Shown here: piece by piece, positions 62,986 to 64,000 of the stretch
How the letters are laid out: each line of letters starts with the position of its first letter
Position numbering within the stretch: position 1 is the first letter of the stretch
NCBI RefSeq assembly: GCF_002278035.1
Contig: NZ_CP022604.1
Span: 1,798,001 to 1,862,000 of the forward strand
DNA: 64,000 nucleotides
Direction of reading: 5' to 3'
Source: Ochrobactrum quorumnocens
GTDB taxonomy: Bacteria; Pseudomonadota; Alphaproteobacteria; Rhizobiales; Rhizobiaceae
Position numbers and translations under genes: made by a program
The notes under the pieces: generated by a model
What the model saw: the letters and a program-made list of their open reading frames with translations, nothing else
The model's database searches: none
Told to the model about the DNA's origin: nothing

Positions 62986-64000
62986 ATGAGCCTGCCTACC
63001 AATCCTGCCGAAAACCTTGCCGCTCTCATTCGCTGCCCGTCGGTTACGCCCGCTGAGGGTGGCGCGCTGACGGCACTTGAAGGCATGCTTGCACCGATGG
63101 GCTTTTCCATCCAGCGCCCGGTCTTCACCGATGAAGGCACGCCTGACATTGAAAATCTCTACGCGCGCAAATCGGGCAATGGCGCTCATTTGATGTTTGC
63201 TGGCCACACCGATGTTGTGCCTCCGGGCGATGAAGCCGACTGGAAGCATCCGCCCTTCTCGGCAGCCATTGAAGACGGCATTATGTATGGGCGCGGCGCG
63301 GTCGACATGAAGGGTGGCATTGCCTGCTTTGTCGCAGCCGTCGCACGTCACGTCGAAAAGCATGGAAGCTTAAAGGGCAGCGTGTCCTTCCTGATTACCG
63401 GTGACGAAGAAGGCCCGGCGATCAATGGCACCGAAAAGCTTCTGAAATGGGCTAAAGAGCGCGGCGAAAGCTGGGACGCGTCGCTTGTGGGTGAACCGAC
63501 AAACCCGAACACACTTGGCGATATGATCAAGATCGGACGCCGAGGTTCGATTTCGGGCATCGTTACGGTCCATGGTGTGCAAGGCCATGCCGCCTATCCA
63601 CATCTGGCTGAAAACCCGGTTCGTGGCATCACGACGCTCGTCGACAGCCTGCTTTACCCTGCTTTTGATGAAGGTACGGCGGATTTTCAGGCCAGCAATC
63701 TTGAAGTGACGACCGTCGATGTCGGTAATAAGGCCACCAATGTCATTGCCAATAAGGCTAGTGCTTCCTTCAATATTCGCTTCAACGACACATGGACAGC
63801 GGATAGCCTGAAGGCGGAGATCATCTCACGTCTTGAAAAGGCATCACGCAATAACCGCCTGCGCCCAGGTCGTGAAACGCCAATCAACTACGAACTGGTC
63901 TGGCGCGAAAATCCGAGCCATGTCTTTTTGACCCGTGACGAGAAGCTCATCGGTACGCTGACAGCATCCGTTGAAGCAGTCACCGGCAAGCGCCCCAATC
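62986..64000 (+). CDS. dapE: Succinyl-diaminopimelate desuccinylase (5' part)
   Basis: The first 338 residues; the frame runs off the end of the window. MSLPTNPAENLAALIRCPSVTPAEGG is a typical DapE N-terminus, and the metal ligands are seen in LMFAGHTDVVPPG (His, Asp), GRGAVDMKGG (Asp), GDEEGPAING (Glu) and GRRGSISG. The peptidase M20 fold binds two zinc ions. It removes succinate from N-succinyl-L,L-diaminopimelate. It is in the same pathway as dapD at 59827, though separated by three minus-strand genes. No clear ribosome-binding sequence precedes the ATG. Confidence 0.96.
   Translation, partial: MSLPTNPAENLAALIRCPSVTPAEGGALTALEGMLAPMGFSIQRPVFTDEGTPDIENLYARKSGNGAHLMFAGHTDVVPPGDEADWKHPPFSAAIEDGIMYGRGAVDMKGGIACFVAAVARHVEKHGSLKGSVSFLITGDEEGPAINGTEKLLKWAKERGESWDASLVGEPTNPNTLGDMIKIGRRGSISGIVTVHGVQGHAAYPHLAENPVRGITTLVDSLLYPAFDEGTADFQASNLEVTTVDVGNKATNVIANKASASFNIRFNDTWTADSLKAEIISRLEKASRNNRLRPGRETPINYELVWRENPSHVFLTRDEKLIGTLTASVEAVTGKRPN

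Overview
The window is an ordinary chromosomal segment of an alphaproteobacterium of the Brucellaceae (Ochrobactrum/Brucella group). The grounds are: a 520-residue protein that I recognise as very close to the D-aminopeptidase described from Ochrobactrum anthropi, with Ser62, Lys65, Tyr153 and His287 in register; a three-gene proton-translocating transhydrogenase; a small aa3-oxidase subunit IV; the rpmH-rnpA-yidC-engB-argB-dapD-dapE block; and many short palindromic repeats between genes. The placement rests on remembered family features, not on a database search. No rRNA, tRNA, CRISPR array or prophage was seen.

Layout. 1-2046: the end of a YtfT/YjfF-type sugar ABC importer and its GntR/FadR-type regulator. 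2055-4890 (minus): OsmC protein, D-aminopeptidase, DUF72 protein. 4999-16468: a probable catabolic island with thiolase, short-chain dehydrogenase and TPP-dependent enzyme, then two tiny ORFs with a possible translation-control hairpin, a LysR regulator with a dyad operator, a complete branched-chain-amino-acid-type ABC importer and a GMC oxidoreductase. 16694-19455: D-methionine importer metQ-metN-metI, with a strong terminator after metQ. 19460-26221: VOC, TPR lipoprotein, bS21, membrane lipase-like protein, MaoC, HAD and a SAF-domain oxidoreductase. 26431-30075 (minus): pntB-pntAB-pntAA and a cytochrome oxidase subunit. 30359-31105: an N-acyl amino acid synthase (FeeM)-like protein.

31423-34229 is a complete IS66-family element (tnpA-tnpB-tnpC plus a coupled fourth ORF). 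It has terminal inverted repeats and an exact 8-bp target duplication, and it sits inside a copy of a repeat whose uninterrupted relative lies at 43293-43397. 34318-42951 holds a serine hydrolase, a GGDEF-EAL protein with both motifs intact, an SDR, a class I glutamine-amidotransferase-like hydrolase, a 2-hydroxyacid dehydrogenase with a LacI regulator, and a MarR regulator. 43560-51760 holds a creatininase-family protein, a CobW metallochaperone with a long His-rich segment paired with a WD40 protein, a secreted esterase, msrP-msrQ, a DUF4105 protein preceded by a 16-codon CxxC mini-ORF, RidA and DUF1801. 51979-64000 holds housekeeping genes (rpmH, rnpA, yidC, engB, argB, dapD and the start of dapE) interspersed with a phosphatase, HAD, DUF817, LOG, two tandem DUF680-like secreted proteins and a transglutaminase-like cysteine peptidase.

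The observations most worth following are the micro-ORF/hairpin arrangement at 8807-9020, the IS66 insertion into a repeat, the FeeM-like synthase, the catabolic island, the paralogous DUF680 pair and the families of dispersed palindromes. I found nothing I could call with confidence a wholly new multi-gene system.
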